Shown here: piece after piece, positions 48,801 through 59,989 of the stretch
Numbering within the stretch: position 1 is the first letter of the stretch
Layout of the letters: every line of letters starts with the position of its first letter
NCBI GenBank assembly: GCA_036571765.1
Contig: BROE01000001.1
Location: 11,864,152 to 11,928,151, forward strand
Source of the DNA: Plecoglossus altivelis
Lineage: Eukaryota; Chordata; Actinopteri; Osmeriformes; Plecoglossidae
DNA: 64,000 nt
Reading direction: 5' to 3'
The notes under the pieces: generated by a model
What the model was told of the DNA's origin: nothing
Databases searched by the model: none
What the model saw: the letters and a program-made list of their open reading frames with translations, nothing else
Program-made: the position numbers and the translations under genes

Positions 48801-49543
48801 ATCAATCCAATCCAATCCATTTAGAGAGCCACAACAGTGTCCACGTGGTGCACATGTCTCTGACTAGATATGTGAATTTCATATTTTCTCCTGTTGATCA
48901 ACATCGAAACATACATTTGCCCATAACTTCCATTTGATGGAAATTAGCCCTTGGATTCAAACTTTCAAATGTCTGGTTTACAAAATAAACACATTTTTCC
49001 ATTTTGGTTTAGGGATGCTTTTCCAACAGGACACTGGATACCTATTTAAAAGGCAGTAAAGCTGGGCTCCTAAAGTGAGCATGCACACCTAACGAGTCTA
49101 AGCGTTCCTGCAGTGGAGGTCTGGGTTGAATCTGTGTGGCTTATGGGAGAAAGCATGCCTGTTTGATGTTGTTTAGCCTGAGGAGAAGGATCACACTCCA
49201 TGATACAAGTCACTTTGTAAAAAGGGAGGGTGAAAGGCAGTAAAGCTTTTCCTGCTCCCCCAGAGCCGACCGACTTCAGAAGCCCACAAGTGGAAACCAT
49301 GTGCTAATAGATTCAATGTGCCCTTAAAACCACTAAAACTCTAAAACTATCCGCATTTGTTTTGAGAAAACGAGATGAGGTTCGATTGCCAATCCATCTA
49401 CTTTAATCGGTTTGAATGTTCCGCGGAAATCTTGGTGGAATCGGAGCACGGCTGGATTTATTCTATAGCATTTTCATGTCCATTTCATGTATACCTTTAC
49501 AGCTTTATAGACTAAAGCCTTGGCAAAACAGAGACCTGGGTAC

Positions 49544-49568
49544 CGGGGGGGGGGGGGGGGGGGGGGAG
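49544..49568 (+). repeat. Poly(G) homopolymer
   Basis: Run of about 24 G followed by further G-rich sequence to 49584; the length may be unreliable in an assembly. Confidence 0.9.
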
Positions 49569-50573
49569 TGGGGTGAGGGGGGGTTTCGATTCGCACGTTT
49601 GCACGTTCGATTAATTAAACTGATTTATTGGAAGTCGATGGAAAAAAGACCCCTGCTTCTCTCAAGCCAGATAATGAGACTGTGTCCTACTGATCTACAC
49701 TATACTAAGTGGAAGGAAAGTTATATATGTATGTTTCTCTTTTCGGTAAAAAAAAAAAGCCCTAGAAATTTAGCCACACAAAATGTATTGTTTCAAGTTG
49801 ACGCTTTTCCATTTCGAGGTAGGGTACATCAGCCACCTTGACATCGAGGCTATTACACTGCTGACACTAGCAACTCAGTAGGCAAATCACATCACATTCT
49901 GCATATGGCCCTCTAGGTTATGGCTATGAAGTTTGTGAGATCCTTCAATGGCATTGATGAATGAATCAGGAACCGATACAAAATTGAATAGTCTGGAGCT
50001 TTCTGTCTTATTCACAAATGTAGGCATCAGGTCCACATATTGCATAAGTCAGATCAACAACTTCCGGTAGCTGCCACTTAAATTAGGTAGTCAGTTCTAG
50101 CACACAAATAGCCGTTTCATCGAGGAGTTTGGGTGGGGATTTTCCCAAAATCACAATGGAGAATTTACATAGGTCTCTGACTCTGAATGTAGCTGCCCTT
50201 CAAGCAAGTGAGAAAAGGCTTCGCTAGTGCTAGCTGACACTAGCTATCTTAAACGCATTTCACCTAGGTTAATTACTTAACGATTTTGTGCTGCATGAAT
50301 GTTCTCGATCTGATTGTCAGCTTGCTTACTAGTCGTTAATGTTAGCCTAACAGATAGATACACAATTGGTCAATAATATTTTTTCTCATTGGATAATGTA
50401 ATGTAACGTGTTCCGTTTCTTTCTTTATCTGGGAAGGGGATGTATCTCCGTGAGGGCGACATAAAAAAAGCACAATCAAACAAGTGTGTAGCGGGTTAAG
50501 AGAGAAATAGTTTACCATTTCTGTTGACTCAAACTCATGTTCAGATATAAACAACCCATGTAGGTGTCTCAAA

Positions 50574-50590
50574 CCACATGGGGGCAGTAG
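50574..50590 (+). promoter_or_regulatory. CTCF-like motif
   Basis: CCACATGGGGGCAGTAG matches most core positions. It sits just beyond the 3' end of the first apoD gene. Confidence 0.3.
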
Positions 50591-50937
50591 ACGTCCACCA
50601 GTGCCGCATGACCGAGAGAAAGGTCTGAATCAATCGAGTAGTCGATGAACTTTATTAAATGTAATACTTTAACTCACGTTTTCACTTTACGGCATAAACA
50701 TTTGAATTAGGTCAGTTAACCTACCATGCAAATGTACTGTATATCAGAATAAAATAGCATTTAAAAACAAAAGGCAAAATACTGTACAGCACATGTAGGA
50801 GTCAAGAAACAAGTTAAAAAACCCATCACTGAAGCGTACATTTCTCTTGGTTACATAACTTAAACGTGAGTTTATTTAGGTAAGTTGATCCAGTAAACAG
50901 TCTAATACTTCTGTCCGATTATTTAGGCAAACATCAC

Positions 50938-51995
50938 TCAAAGAGTTTTGTCACACCCTTGCTGCCTGCTAGCGATCATTCTGCTGACGTCAATGTTGTT
51001 GTTGGTAAACGTTGTCTTGGCTTTTTCGATGGTAGCTCCTGCTAGAGTTCTAGTGCGACTGAGAATCCATGCGAAGTCCACGTGGAACAGTCTCAGAACG
51101 TCAGTGCAGGAGTAGATCAAGGCAAAGTTGTCATAGTCCGTGGACAAAATCCAGTACGGGGAATATGGTAGCACTATCGGACACAGAAACACGAAGAATT
51201 ATTTCAGTGAAGGCTAGGCTAAACCGACGCGATCACATTATCCTTCTTATAAGGTCAACGAAAACAGGCCTTAAGCACACCCTCACGCAAACGCACATCA
51301 AATTGACACACTCACCGTAGGAGTAGCTGATCCCAAGCTTAGCTGGGTTCTTCAGATCCTCTGTCACTCCTGTTCCCTCAATAGTTCTCACCTCTCCTTT
51401 TCTATCAGCGTCACAATACGAAAGGGTGAAAGCTCACATCAGCATGAAAATGTCTCCTCTCACGGCACTGTTCAGAAACATGATTACGTCCTTCATCAAG
51501 CTCAAGATCAACCTGATCTTGTATTCATTAAGTGCCGATACTTACAGAATTTCCGAACTGACAACTCGAATGGTTTGATCAAGCTTCATGGTGAAGTTGG
51601 TTTCAATGCACCTTCCTTTCTCAAACTGTGCTGGCAGCTTAGCAATTTCAAACCATCTTCCCATAAACTAGAATCAGGCAGAAAAGAAAACATACGCACA
51701 CAGATTCTGAAAAAAATGGAGTGTGCCAGGGCCTAGTTGTTAAAACAACGAGATAAAGTAGTTATCTTTTAAAGCAGGTCATCCATGACTAACATGTACA
51801 GTCTAGGGGTCAAGCTGTGTCCTTATCGGTCAGATGAAATATGAGGCGATGTGGTACCTTCTTGATGCTGAAAGAAGGCTGGACTGCTGGTTCTGGACAA
51901 GGACCCCAATGGGGCACCTGGGCACTGATGAGGGGCAAGAGAACGGGCAAAACTAGGGCAAAAGATAGCTTCATGGTCCCCAGGGTAACTGTCAT
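50938..51995 (-). CDS. apod: Apolipoprotein D-like lipocalin, copy A
   Basis: Secreted lipocalin that binds small hydrophobic ligands. Exons: 51858-51995, 51546-51667, 51316-51401, 50938-51173. Phases 0, 2 and 1 match the other copies in this cluster and give 193 residues. The first ATG gives MTVTLGTMKLSFALVLPVLL...; the second (MKLSF) gives a tidier signal peptide. Lipocalin motif 1 is FMGRWFEIAKLPAQF, opening exon 2; the apoD block PYWILSTDYDNFALIYSC opens exon 4. All four apoD-type cysteines are visible (GPCPEP, GRC, YSC, QGC). TNFT is a possible glycosylation site. It is the most divergent of the three genes: Phe replaces Tyr in the motif and exon 3 is one codon shorter. A TATA box and a non-coding exon lie upstream (52533-52588). 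AATAAA on the minus strand at 50876-50871 lies 62 bp past the stop. Confidence 0.9.
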
Positions 51996-52532
51996 CTGAG
52001 ACGAATGGGAATCAATAAAGTTTTGAGTTCAAATGTAAATCGCCAGTAAAAACAATTGGGTTGTCATGCTTCTTGTTCCAGTGTTTCAACCAAACCGACG
52101 CCCTTGTCTAGAATGAGATCTGTCTGCGTCTATCATCTTTTAAACTTAAGAATCCTGAGACTATGCAGCAACGTGAAACAGTAGATTATATATATTTATG
52201 TTATATTTACACGTTTGCATTCATAAGCATTTGTATCAATTCAACACAGGCTATAGTTTGGTATGTGAGATCGGATGTTTTCTTTGAAAATCTCCAACAA
52301 CAGTGGACACTTCTTCTATACGTTAGTCTAGTCACATGAAAATAACATTTATATCAAATAGCTTATCAAATTCCCCCTGCTAAAAATATGACAGCAATAG
52401 CCATGCTCTGCATGTGAATACTCTAAACGAAAAATAAGAAGTGATCACAATCTTTTAATCTAAACTAAATCTACGCACACATAGACTTGACATCCTACAG
52501 TATATCTGTCAGTAATAACCATGTTGTCTCAC

Positions 52533-52556
52533 CTCTGTGGGCTGTAGTTCTCCAGT
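52533..52556 (-). other. apod: Non-coding first exon of apoD copy A (predicted)
   Basis: A donor (CAGAG then GTGAGAC) ends at 52533, about 55 bp below a TATA box. The coding exon has an acceptor-like TCTCAG immediately before its ATG, which calls for such an exon. The 5' end is estimated from TATA spacing. Confidence 0.5.
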
Positions 52557-52580
52557 TCTGCTGCAGCTGTGGATGCTGTG

Positions 52581-52588
52581 TATTTATA
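52581..52588 (-). promoter_or_regulatory. apod: TATA box of apoD copy A
   Basis: TATAAATA on the minus strand, about 30 bp upstream of the inferred transcription start of the short non-coding exon. Confidence 0.6.
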
Positions 52589-52599
52589 AGAGACGTTAG

Positions 52600-53126
52600 C
52601 TCCTTGAGGTCACGCTGCCCTCAGACCCTGACTCCTGAATGAGCTTCATTGTAGACACCAGGGCTTATTTCTGACATAAAGTAAACAATTAGCTAATTAA
52701 AGTCACGGGGGACGCACCAGGATAGATGTTATAAAACAATCTGGCCGGTCGGCCTGTTCTTTTGGTTTGGAAGGATACTTTTCTGGGATGTTTTTTTGTG
52801 TGAGTTTGGGAGGATTTCCAGGCCTTCTTAGGCCTTCTGAGATCCTCTTCACTCCGTACTGCCTGTGAAGTTTTCTGCGGAGGGCATTTATTGGCAGAGG
52901 GAACAATTCACCGTTTTGCTTGGCAGCAACACTCAATTTTCACAGCACGCGCTGTGAAACTCGAAACCAGAATAATTGTCGTCCCAAAACAACCCCACAC
53001 ACACAACACACAAAAAAAACAGTTTGATTATTCAGACATTTAATAAGGGAGGTTCGTTGAATCAAAGTACATTCGAAATCATGACACGCGTTCCAACTCG
53101 TCTCCCTCACCCAGGAGTCTCCCCTG
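52600..53126. other. Spacer between apoD copies A and B
   Basis: Upstream flank of copy A and 3' flank of copy B. ATTAAA on the minus strand near 53044 may be the poly(A) signal of copy B. The frame 52703-52936 is not recognisable. Confidence 0.4.
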
Positions 53127-54274
53127 TCACTGAGGCATGCTGCTGCAGTTGCTCTGGTCGGTGACCTGCAGCTGGTCAGGAATCTGGTGAGACCTCAGGA
53201 TGCCGCGAAGCTCCTCCACGGTGTGGGCAGGGAGGGTCCTCTCTCTGCTCAGGATCCAGGCAAATGCCACGTGGTACGTGTCTTTAAAGTTGGTACAGGA
53301 GTACACAAGGGCGTAGCTGTCGTAGTCGGTGGACAGCACCCAATAAGGGCCCGGTCTGGAACCTAAAAACGGAATATAACATCAAAGCCAAAAGCAAGGT
53401 AGACTTCTTTAGCTTGTTTGGAGTGATGCTCTGCACTTTGAAACAGTGAAAAGTCAACCACGCCTCAGTGGATCTGTCTAATTCCACACAACATTGCCCT
53501 TTCAAGTATTGTTGAAGCTTTAGGATCAAATGTGTTCAATGGCAACGACTGGAGCTTGTTCTCAACATTGCAAAGACGTCGCGCTTACCTGTGGAGAAGT
53601 TCACTTCCAGCTTGGCAGGGTCAGTTGGGTCTGCTACGCGGGCCAGTCCCACTGTGGAGGTGACAGCCCCATCGGACCTGCAACAGGATTGCTCGTGTTC
53701 AGTCAGCCGTCCCTGTGCTTGTTAAGCACACAGACATGTGTGTACTCACTGCAGGGACTGATTGATGACCTCCACTGTGCCATCACTCTGAAGGCTGTAC
53801 GTGGCCTGGCTACACTTTCCTTTCTGGAAAACGGCTGGCAGCTTCTGTATGTCGTACCATCTTCCCATGTACTGCGCGCACAACACAAGTCTGGTTATAA
53901 ACACTTACTGGATGGTTGAACGTCTTTGGGATTCATAAAGAAAAACATTGCTCTTGACTGGGGATTTTGTATAGAAGAAGTGTGGAATTGAAGTTCTACA
54001 GCTTGTGCCTAGATGAATCCTGCCTTGTGTCACAAAAAACCCCCCGGTTCAAATAGACGGTTCAATTTCGTTTTTGTCGGCCATGCCGTTGTATGTCCTA
54101 TCCCTAGGAGCCCCAGGCTGCGGAAGCCTCTGGAGTGGAGTGTGATCCATTTACCAGGGGGACATGGAAGTCCTGCTGGACCGGGGGCAGAGGGCACTTC
54201 CCTGGGTTGATAGTCTGCCCGTTGGTGGACCACAGGGAGAGGAGAGTAACACCAAGCACTATGAACATCTGCAT
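53127..54274 (-). CDS. apod: Apolipoprotein D-like lipocalin, copy B
   Basis: Secreted lipocalin of the apoD subfamily. Exons: 54155-54274, 53750-53871, 53589-53677, 53127-53362, with the same phases as copies A and C; 188 residues. The signal peptide is MQMFIVLGVTLLSLWSTNG, then QTINPGKCPLPPVQQDF. Exon 2 starts YMGRWYDIQKLPAVFQKGKC, the lipocalin GxW motif. Exon 4 carries GPYWVLSTDYDSYALVYSC and ends CSSMPQ. Four conserved cysteines are present (C27 plus KGKC, YSC and NCS). NQS, NFS and NCS are potential glycosylation sites. It is clearly closer to copy C than to A. Start at ATG 54274; ATG 54268 is an alternative. A TATA box and short non-coding exon lie upstream (54576-54626). Confidence 0.92.
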
Positions 54275-54575
54275 CTTGGAGCTGAGACAAAAGGTCCGCT
54301 CAGTTCAGCAAGTGAAGGGTCAAGAAGAACTAAACATCTGCAATGTAACGCTGATGACCGTGAGACTGGAGGAGGCTGGTTAATGTCTACGTTGTTCATG
54401 TTCTCGATGTTGTTGTGTTTATGGGGTTTCCATAGTACGTTGTAGTTCCTAAAGAATATGCAATAGCTAAACCCCTGAAAGGTGAAGTGATTGTAGTAGG
54501 ATTTGATCTCAGTACAGTGGATACAGTGGTATTTTCACATGACACCTTGCCATAGTGGTGAAATTAGCTGCTTAC

Positions 54576-54595
54576 CTGTGAAGGCGACAGTCTGG
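54576..54595 (-). other. apod: Non-coding first exon of apoD copy B (predicted)
   Basis: A donor CACAG then GTAAGC ends at 54576, about 45 bp downstream of a TATA box. The start is estimated. Confidence 0.5.
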
Positions 54596-54618
54596 CTCAT
54601 GAATGTGGTTGTGCATGG

Positions 54619-54626
54619 TTTATATA
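54619..54626 (-). promoter_or_regulatory. apod: TATA box of apoD copy B
   Basis: TATATAAA on the minus strand, at the right spacing to the predicted non-coding exon. Confidence 0.6.
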
Positions 54627-54796
54627 CATAAGCACTGCATGAAGTTTGTTTGCATAATGGTTGTACAGGTGTCAGCCTTGCGAAACAAGTGAACCTGCAC
54701 ATGTCACTTTAAACTATCCAAATCTTGGAGCGTCGCACCTGTGTACACACTAGGGGTCTAACTTGCATTAATGTTTGGTAAAGTCAGATAGACTCT

Positions 54797-54846
54797 CTCT
54801 CTCACACACACACGCACACACGCACACACACACACACACACATGCA
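54797..54846. repeat. (CA)n microsatellite
   Basis: CTCTCT followed by CACACG and CACA units, between apoD copies B and C. Confidence 0.9.
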
Positions 54847-55103
54847 CATACACATGCCTGCAATTCTGCCTTCTGTTGAGGAACACCTAAGGGTTTTCCT
54901 GATCTCTGATCTTTTCCTTTGATGATCCATAGACAATTCTTTGATTATTATTATTATTTTCTTGTTGCTTGTTGACCTATAAGTTCGTTTTCCACGCTTA
55001 TAACCTGAAAAAGTAACATGGCTTGAGGTTGTCTTTCCAGTTCACCCATGTTTTTAAATGATCGTGTTATTATCATTGGATGTGATGCCATATTCATGTG
55101 TTC

Positions 55104-55185
55104 TGCAGTACCTGGGCAGGTGGTATGAGATCGAGATGCTGGAAGTAGAACACACTGACCTCAAACTGCACTTCTGTCAGGAACA
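55104..55185 (+). pseudogene. apod: Relic of apoD exon 2 with internal deletion
   Basis: The start (CTGCAG acceptor, then the YLGRWYEIE codons) is identical over about 34 bases to exon 2 of the plus-strand apoD gene at 56749. The match then jumps to the exon's last bases and the intron beyond (GAGTAGAAC-like, then CTTCTGTCAG), so roughly 80 bases of exon are missing. No other exons are seen around it, so it cannot make a lipocalin. Confidence 0.75.
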
Positions 55186-55317
55186 CTAGAGATATTTGAT
55201 TTCTATTCCCTCCCTCCCTTTCTCTTGATTTGGAGCAATAACAGGTACCACACTGCAAAGATGCACTCTTGAATTTCAGAGCAAAAATAGCATAACTCCT
55301 GACTTAAGAGAGGGAGG

Positions 55318-55530
55318 AGGAGGAGATGGATGCATGGATGGATGGATGGATAGATGGATGGTTGGATGGATAGATGCATGGATGATGGATGGATAGATGC
55401 ATGGATGATGGATGGATGGATGGATAGATGCATGGATAGATGGATGGATGATTGGATGCATGGATGATGGATAGATGCATGGATGATGGATGATGGATAG
55501 ATGGATGGATGGATGGATGGATAGATAGCT
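55318..55530. repeat. (ATGG)n/GATGGATA repeat
   Basis: About 210 bp of GGATGGATG and GATAGATGCATG units immediately downstream of the apoD relic exon. Confidence 0.95.
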
Positions 55531-56181
55531 GGTCAAAACAAAATCTTGAATATCTTGAAAGGATTCAGGAAGAGAAGACCTTTCCATGTTTTCTGTCACA
55601 TGCTTCTTTACAGTAATTAGAAAAAGAAATCCTGAAATAGCAAGAAAACCCACTGTCAGGTCACCATGTTTACAAACATGCCAGTTCTTAGTAAGGTTGG
55701 CCAACGGCCTGTTTACTATATATAACATCTGTTTGAACAGGTGTGCTCTTCGCATGCTTTCTATATCTCCAGGGCACTCCTGAGATAACCCTACATGTTC
55801 TAAATGACCCACCTTAATCAGGGTAAAACAACACTAACCTTGTAGTATGGGACCCGTACGCCTCTTACCACCTGCTACCTGCTGCTATTTGCGCGTGCTG
55901 ATTTGACCAGTTATGCCGCATTTGAAGCCAAACTAAATGAGACAAAAGACATACAATGAGTGTTGGCTGTACTTTTAATGAATTACTAATGATCTTGTTT
56001 TTGTCAATAAGCCAAGCTCCATGTACCCGGCTTGACATCAGTGGCCCAATGTGATTTAAACGCTTCAAACATCTTTAAATAGACGTTGCGCAACATGTTT
56101 CGAAACAAAGAATGACAGCCTGATGTGTAGGTCAGGGGGCGGGACTAAGTTATGCATAATCATAGCAGGTAGTGTTTTTTC

Positions 56182-56230
56182 TTTAAAAACTGCGATGAAA
56201 CCCAAATGATCTCTATACCCTGAAGTGCAG
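56182..56230 (+). promoter_or_regulatory. apod: Weak TATA-like element and predicted non-coding exon of apoD copy C
   Basis: TTTAAAA at 56182-56188 is followed about 43 bp later by a donor (GTGCAG then GTGAGA) ending at 56230. This matches the TATA-to-donor spacing of copies A and B. The exon would join 56374. A GA/CT repeat lies within the intron. Confidence 0.4.
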
Positions 56231-56247
56231 GTGAGAAGGCTTTGCTT

Positions 56248-56310
<63 letters not shown>

Positions 56311-56332
56311 CTCCATCTTTCTCTCTGTCTCT
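56248..56332. repeat. (CT)n microsatellite in 5' intron of apoD copy C
   Basis: About 80 bp of CTCTCT between the predicted non-coding exon and the coding exon. Confidence 0.9.
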
Positions 56333-56387
56333 CCCAACCTCTACTCACATGTTGTGTTTTTGCTCTCCTCCAGGTTGAAGTAAGAAG

Positions 56388-57541
56388 ATGCAGGCCCACC
56401 AAGTGCTCTCACTGACTCTGCTGTCTGTCCTAGCAGCCAGCGCTCAGACCATCGTTTCTGGAAAATGCCCAAACCCTCCCGTCCAGGCCGACTTCGACAC
56501 AACCAGGGTGACAACTCTATGACTATCTAACGAAGCAGTAAAAATGACTGTTTAGTTATAATTGGTTTTTCTATATTTGCTATATTGTTTACTTGACTTA
56601 CTATTGGTTTGATGGGACCTGGAGATCTCAAATAACTGCTTTTCCTCTTTCAACGTGCAAACCAGAACAGACATTCGACCAGTTTGCCCTGTAACATTAT
56701 CCCTTAAACAACACGTTGCTTAACACATAGTCCCCTTTACCTTTGCAGTACCTGGGCAGGTGGTATGAGATCGAGAAGCTGCCTGCTGTCTTCCAGAAGG
56801 GGGAGTGCAGCCAGGCCACCTACAGCCTGCAGAGTCCTGGTGTGGTTGCTGTTCTGAACGAGGAGTTGCTGTGAGTAGAACCAACTTCAAGCTGGTCTTC
56901 TGTCAGACACGGTCAGGCGTTAAATAACGCTTCTCTGCTTCCTTCTGCTCGTTTGTCCGTCTCACTTGTCCGGATCTCTCTCTCTCATTCCGTCCCTCGC
57001 CTGTTTCTTTCTACTCTCTCGCTCACTCGACGATGTTTCTGTCAGGTCCGATGGAACGGTGAACTCCATCACTGGCACTGCCACAGCCGCCGACCCTGCC
57101 GAGCCCGCTAAGCTTGGAGTCAGCTTCTTTGAGGGTAGAGACGTTATAATCCAAGTACCTTTTCATGTTCAAATCATCCCGGACGAATTCCACAAATGTT
57201 CTGGAATTTCGATTTCTGGAATCCTCTTCTTTTCTTCTTTGGAGCCATAGTACACGTCTTTCTTTTCCCGGTTATTCATCACCCTCCCCCCCCCCCATGC
57301 AGGTTCCCCCACTGGTCCCTACTGGGTGCTGTCCACCGACTACGAGAGCTACAGCCTGGTCTACGGCTGCACTGACTTCCTGGGCGTGCTGCATGTGGAC
57401 TTTGCCTGGGTCCTGAGCAGGGACAGGACCATCTCCGCTGACACCCTGGAGGAGCTGCGCAACCTCCTGAAGTCTCACGGCATCCAGGCTGATAAGCTCC
57501 AGGTCACGAACCAGAGCATCTGCGACAGCATGCCTGAGTGA
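56388..57541 (+). CDS. apod: Apolipoprotein D-like lipocalin, copy C
   Basis: Secreted lipocalin of the apoD subfamily, transcribed away from copies A and B. Exons: 56388-56507 (exon begins 56374 after CTCCAG), 56749-56870, 57046-57134, 57303-57541; 189 residues. The signal peptide is MQAHQVLSLTLLSVLAASA, then QTIVSGKCPNPPVQADF. Exon 2 begins YLGRWYEIEKLPAVFQKGEC. Exon 3 contains ADPAEPAKLGVSF. Exon 4 carries GPYWVLSTDYESYSLVYGC and ends with NQSICDSMPE. The GxW motif, four cysteines and apoD-typical length are all intact, and it is the best-preserved copy. AATACA near 57664 is a possible poly(A) signal. The relic at 55104-55185 derives from this type of gene. Confidence 0.94.
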
Positions 57542-57699
57542 CAGGGACACTCCTGGGCTAGAGAGGTTAAATGGTTGGATATCTGACACGAGGTGTATAA
57601 ACAATGTGGTCTATCTGCTCGTTCGTGATTGTACAGTTCACCGGACGTCTGTGTACATCCGTGCAATACAACCACAACTGGAAAACAGAGTTGGTGTTT

Positions 57700-59980
57700 T
57701 ACTGTCTTATTTGAGGTGTTTTAAGTTTTCCCGAATCTTCACATTTCACATAGCTCAGAGAATGGCACCTGCGTAAACGAGCAATCTGTCACGAGGAAAT
57801 TGAGTCACGTGATAGGCTCGTTAAACCAAACTAAAAACAGAAAAAGATGTTGTTGATCTTCTTTGGCTCGTGTGGGTATTCCTGGTGTCACGCTACTTCG
57901 TTCATAACATAGTGTGTTTGTTTCATGGCACTTTGTAAACTTTGCACAAATACAGATGCTCCGTTTCTCACTTCATAAGGACATGATCAAGTAAAAGATC
58001 TTTATGTCAACAAAGAAGTGCTCTTAGTTTTACTCACTAGATGGCGCTATCACTTAAATTGAGGTTTAGCTATTTGACTGACAAGCACCTAAACTATGCT
58101 GCCATCAGTGTGTGTTTGGACACCAGACAGTGCAGGGCTATCTGCTCTTCAAACGTTTTCAAACATTTCAAAATCATTGGCGTCAATATGGACTTGGTTC
58201 TGACCGTGTTTCTAAAACTGCCTTCATTTTTCCGGGAAGGCTTCTCCTAGTTGGAAGACAGATCTAGGATTTGCTTCCATTCAGCCACTGGAGCATTAGG
58301 GAGGTTGGACTATAATGCAGAGTGATCAGACCTGGCCTGTAGATGGATCTGGAAGTCATCCCAAATGTGTCTAATGGTGTTTTGGTCAGGGATCTCTGCA
58401 AGGATTTCCCACAGCAAAGATAACAAAACGTTTCTATGCAGACCTCGTTTAGTGCATTGGACCATCATCAAACCACATCATAAACAAGACCTTCCCCCAA
58501 ATTGTTGTCGTAAAGTTCGATTCACAGAATAGTCAAGAATGGAAATCTGCTTGAACAAAAGTTAGCTTTAGAATGAACATTTCCACCAGTAGAAATAAGA
58601 GATTCAGCCCATAACCATTCAGTCTTTTATATAAACTCTGACATTACTTCTCTAATATTCTGCAACTCTTTTGAACGTATCTTTTATCAGCATTGTCTAG
58701 TAAATTTGCGTTGTCCTTTAGTTTCAAATTCAGATTCAGTTAATTAAAAGATACAGTCCAACACCGGTTTATCCTCGTCGTGACGCGTTCAAAGCCTGTT
58801 TAATGTATGCATTTGCAAACAGGATTAGGCTTTGACACAAGTGTCCAGACAGTTTTCATCCAAGTGAAACCATCTTAAGGTGTCAGGCACTACAAAACAA
58901 TAGGTATTCTTGGCTTGGCCTGGTCACCCAACTGAACTGCAGCTAGTCAGTCTTTAGCAACTAGTGGACGAATTGGGAGACAAAAAACATTGACAATTGC
59001 CGGTGGGATTTCTAAGGCAGAGCTGTTTTTAAGGTTAAACCTTCACTGATCCCTTCGCCTCACCGTGACACCATAATACTGGGTGCAAACAAGCCGGTTA
59101 GAAATCCCTTGTAAAAAGCTTACATCTTGAAGATTCTTAAATTAGCGGTTTAAATGTCCTAATACTCAGTTCACTTAACTGTTAATTCCTTTATTAGAGA
59201 TACTCTTTTTTGGGGGGGTTCAAATCAGCACTGTCTTGACAATATGGCTGTCTAGTCCGCTGTCCAGACAGGCAGACGCACTGTCTGTAGTTTGTTAGTT
59301 GTCATGGTACCCAAAAAATAAACAGGGTGGTTGATGTTCACCATGGAACTAATCTGGAAGAACGTTCTGTATTCAGATCCATTTGGAAAATGCTTCAGAA
59401 TGGGAAATTGCATGCAGTTGTGTGGGCGTTTCAAAAAAATCACAAGAAGAAATCAAATCAAAAAGGTTATTTATTCACCCGAATTCAAAATAACACATGT
59501 GTGCTTGCACGCGTGGGTGTGCGTGCGCGTGTATTTAGTCAGGTCAGCAGAGGTGTGTGTGTGTCTGTGTGTGTGTTTGTGTGTGTGATGTGCATAGCAG
59601 CAGTGTAATGACCCTGAGCCAGCTTAGCCCTGCAGGGGAGCAGCATGTACGCTGGAACACCGAGGGAGACACCGTCGCCTGTCTGCTTCCCAAAAGAAGC
59701 CCCCTTAACCCATCCAACCCACACACCTAGCGGCAGACTAAGACCCTTTATCCTTTAAGCACACAAAAAAACCATAACTCAAGCAACTGCAGTCCTTCCT
59801 GTAAACGTGTGGCGAGCACAAACTGCCAGATTAGGAAGTCTAGGACGCTGATCCCAGCAACACGTTTAGGAGGATTTCCAGCAAATTAACAGCTAGCATG
59901 TTTTGGCCAAGAAGTGTCCATGGGGAGTCTCATTTCATGAACGCTCAAATGAGACACCTGATGAAAACAAAACAATTGTA
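57700..59980. other. Gene-free DNA downstream of apoD copy C
   Basis: AT-rich DNA with one CTCF-like motif (58034-58048) and a GT-rich tract near 59505-59590. No exons recognised. Confidence 0.5.
58034..58048 (+). promoter_or_regulatory. CTCF-like motif
   Basis: CACTAGATGGCGCT matches the CTCF core. It is about 500 bp beyond the last apoD gene of the cluster. Confidence 0.4.
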
Positions 59981-59989
59981 GTTTCCCCC

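Larger units (their letters stand above)
45813..50870. other. Interval between actinodin and apoD cluster
   Basis: The first few hundred bases above 45812 should hold the actinodin promoter and 5' UTR; I find no convincing TATA box. The rest is AT-rich, with a poly(G) run (49544-49568) and no recognisable exon. Confidence 0.5.

Noticed and set aside
52703..52936. 77-codon minus-strand frame between apoD copies A and B
   Set aside because: It resembled a helix-turn-helix fragment at first glance (NALRRKLHRQYGVKRISEG), but no transposase motif or terminal repeats were found around it.
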